DNA of 14,667 nucleotides from an uncultured Paenibacillaceae bacterium (lineage in GTDB: Bacteria > Bacillota > Bacilli > Paenibacillales > CALAME01). The stretch is taken from the NCBI GenBank assembly GCA_937983035.1, contig CALKAN010000253.1, positions 1 to 14,667 on the forward strand. The letters run 5' to 3'. This document shows, piece after piece, positions 13,473-14,667 of this stretch. Position 1 is the stretch's first letter. Every line of letters starts with the position of its first letter. The notes under the pieces were generated by a model. That model searched no databases. It was not told where the DNA came from and saw only the letters and a program-made list of their open reading frames with translations. The position numbers were made by a program, and so were the translations under genes.

Positions 13473-14667
13473 TTATGCGGTAATCACTTCGCTGTCTTCA
13501 TCCAGCTTCACGGAAACTAATTTGGAAACCCCGTCTTCTTCCATTGTAACGCCGTACAACACATCTGCTTCTTCCATCGTTCCTTTGCGATGGGTCACCA
13601 CGATGAATTGCGTCGTCTCCGAAAATTTGCGCAAATATTGAGCAAACCGGCTGACATTGGCTTCATCCAAAGCGGCTTCTACTTCATCGAGCACGCAGAA
13701 TGGGACAGGCTTGACATTCAAAATGGCAAACAGCAGCGCAATGGCCGTAAGCGCCCGTTCTCCTCCGGACAACAATTGCAAATTTTGCAATTTCTTCCCT
13801 GGAGGCTGCGCGACGATTTCAATGCCGGTTTCGAGCATGTTTTCCGGCTCCGTCAAGATGAGATCCGCGCGTCCGCCCCCAAACAATTGATGAAAGACAG
13901 ACGAAAAATGAACGCGTATTTCGGAAAAAGTCGCTTCAAAGCGCTGCGACATTTCTTTTTCCATTTCCCGAATCACTTCGTACAAATGATTTTTTGCTTC
14001 GGTTAGATCTTCGTATTGTTTCGTCAAAAAAGCATGCCGCTCAGAAACCCGTTCATATTCTTCGATCGAGCCGAGATTGACTTCTCCAAGCGCCGATATT
14101 TGGCGCTTCAATTCTTTCACGCGTTCTTTTGCCCCGTCAACATCTTCCGGCACGCCATAGCGCTGTTTGGCAAGCTCGAAACTGATCTCATAATCTTCCG
14201 CAAGAGATTTCAGCAAATGGTCCAGCTGCACATCCAATCGGTTTACTTTTACTTCCGTTTGGTGCATCCATTCTTCTGTTTGCTTAAGCTGACGGCGCTG
14301 ATCGATCGTTTCATTTTCCTTTTGCTGAAGCGCGGCTTCTTTCTCGGCTTTTTCCGCTCTGATGAACGCAATCCGCTTGGTGCATTCTTCTTTTTTTATT
14401 TTCGCATCGTTCAGCCGCTGGATTTGTGCTGTTTTTTCTTGAGCCGTCCGCTCAATCTCTGCCATCACTTGACTTAATGCTTGCTCGTTCGTCTGTTTTT
14501 CTTTGTTTAATGTTTGCAATTCCTTGTTCAAACGGTTCAGCTGGTCTTCCACCGCTTCTTTTTCGCGCGATATGGTTGCATGTCTCACTTTCAAATCCGT
14601 CAGCTGAGCCTGCATTTCATTTTTCGCCGTTTCGCGTTGTTTGCGGGCTGCTTCCGCTTGCTCGATT
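13473..14667 (-). CDS. smc: Chromosome segregation ATPase SMC, C-terminal part (cut by window edge)
   Basis: About 397 residues are in the window and the frame is open to the right edge (reading ...IEQAEAARKQRETAKNEM...), so this is the last third of a protein of roughly 1,190 residues. SMC with ScpA/ScpB condenses and segregates chromosomes. Seen in order: a long heptad coiled coil rich in E, K and Q, then the C-terminal head with the ABC signature LSGGERALTAIALLFA (starting near 13772), Walker B FCVLDEVEAALDEAN (near 13700) and the H-loop THRKGTM. ALGEVNLGSIEEYERV marks the end of the coil. ftsY follows by 30 bases, as in B. subtilis; rnc would be expected upstream, outside the window. Confidence 0.98.
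   Translation of the reverse strand, partial: IEQAEAARKQRETAKNEMQAQLTDLKVRHATISREKEAVEDQLNRLNKELQTLNKEKQTNEQALSQVMAEIERTAQEKTAQIQRLNDAKIKKEECTKRIAFIRAEKAEKEAALQQKENETIDQRRQLKQTEEWMHQTEVKVNRLDVQLDHLLKSLAEDYEISFELAKQRYGVPEDVDGAKERVKELKRQISALGEVNLGSIEEYERVSERHAFLTKQYEDLTEAKNHLYEVIREMEKEMSQRFEATFSEIRVHFSSVFHQLFGGGRADLILTEPENMLETGIEIVAQPPGKKLQNLQLLSGGERALTAIALLFAILNVKPVPFCVLDEVEAALDEANVSRFAQYLRKFSETTQFIVVTHRKGTMEEADVLYGVTMEEDGVSKLVSVKLDEDSEVITA

Noticed and set aside
14091..14099. GCCGATAT inside smc (plus strand), and the same octamer inside ftsY near 12835-12842 (minus strand), as sigma-D promoters
   Set aside because: Both lie inside conserved coding sequence with no suitably placed downstream gene; taken as chance copies of the octamer.
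1..14667. A novel defence, mobile or biosynthetic system
   Set aside because: No integrase, transposase, toxin-antitoxin pair, repeat array, phage gene or tRNA-flanked insertion is visible; the gene order is Bacillales core synteny with only comM, yraN, lepB and one zinc-ribbon gene differing from B. subtilis.

Overview
The window is a stretch of Bacillales chromosome (Firmicutes). Shine-Dalgarno sites of the AGGAGG type, gene order smc-ftsY-ylxM-ffh-rpsP-khpA-rimM-trmD-rplS-rbgA-rnhB-ylqG-fhlB-sucC-sucD, and protein sequences close to those of Bacillus and Paenibacillus all point there. A comM gene, lepB between rplS and rbgA, and no ylqD lean towards Paenibacillaceae rather than B. subtilis itself; that finer placement is inference. 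No mobile element, CRISPR array, tRNA or rRNA is visible. It reads as conserved core genome, and I see no wholly new multi-gene system.

Layout. All genes run on the minus strand except comM, so transcription enters from the right. Right third (about 10.2-14.7 kb): the C-terminal part of smc, then ftsY, a good sigma-A promoter, and ylxM-ffh-rpsP-khpA: chromosome condensation followed by the signal recognition particle (Ffh), its receptor (FtsY), the YlxM accessory protein, ribosomal protein S16 and a small KH RNA-binding protein. A hairpin terminator or attenuator separates khpA from rimM. Middle (5.8-10.0 kb): rimM and trmD (30S maturation and tRNA m1G37), a leader plus promoter and rplS (L19), a terminator, lepB (signal peptidase I), rbgA (50S assembly GTPase), rnhB (RNase HII) and a palindromic terminator. 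The theme is ribosome assembly plus protein export.

Left-centre (3.7-5.8 kb): a tightly packed trio. It holds a FliK-like protein (ylqG), a stand-alone FlhB C-terminal domain (fhlB/ylqH) and the YraN-type nuclease-fold protein, preceded by an exact sigma-D type -10 box (GCCGATAT). YraN converges on comM (2.15-3.68 kb, plus strand), an AAA+ branch-migration ATPase of natural transformation. Left end: a divergently placed 85-residue zinc-ribbon protein of unknown function with its own terminator, then sucC and the first 28 codons of sucD (succinyl-CoA synthetase, TCA cycle).

Several computed ORF starts are too long. I moved the starts of the zinc-ribbon gene, yraN, ylqG, rnhB, lepB, rimM, ylxM and ftsY downstream on Shine-Dalgarno, promoter or terminator evidence; rnhB and ftsY appear to start at TTG.
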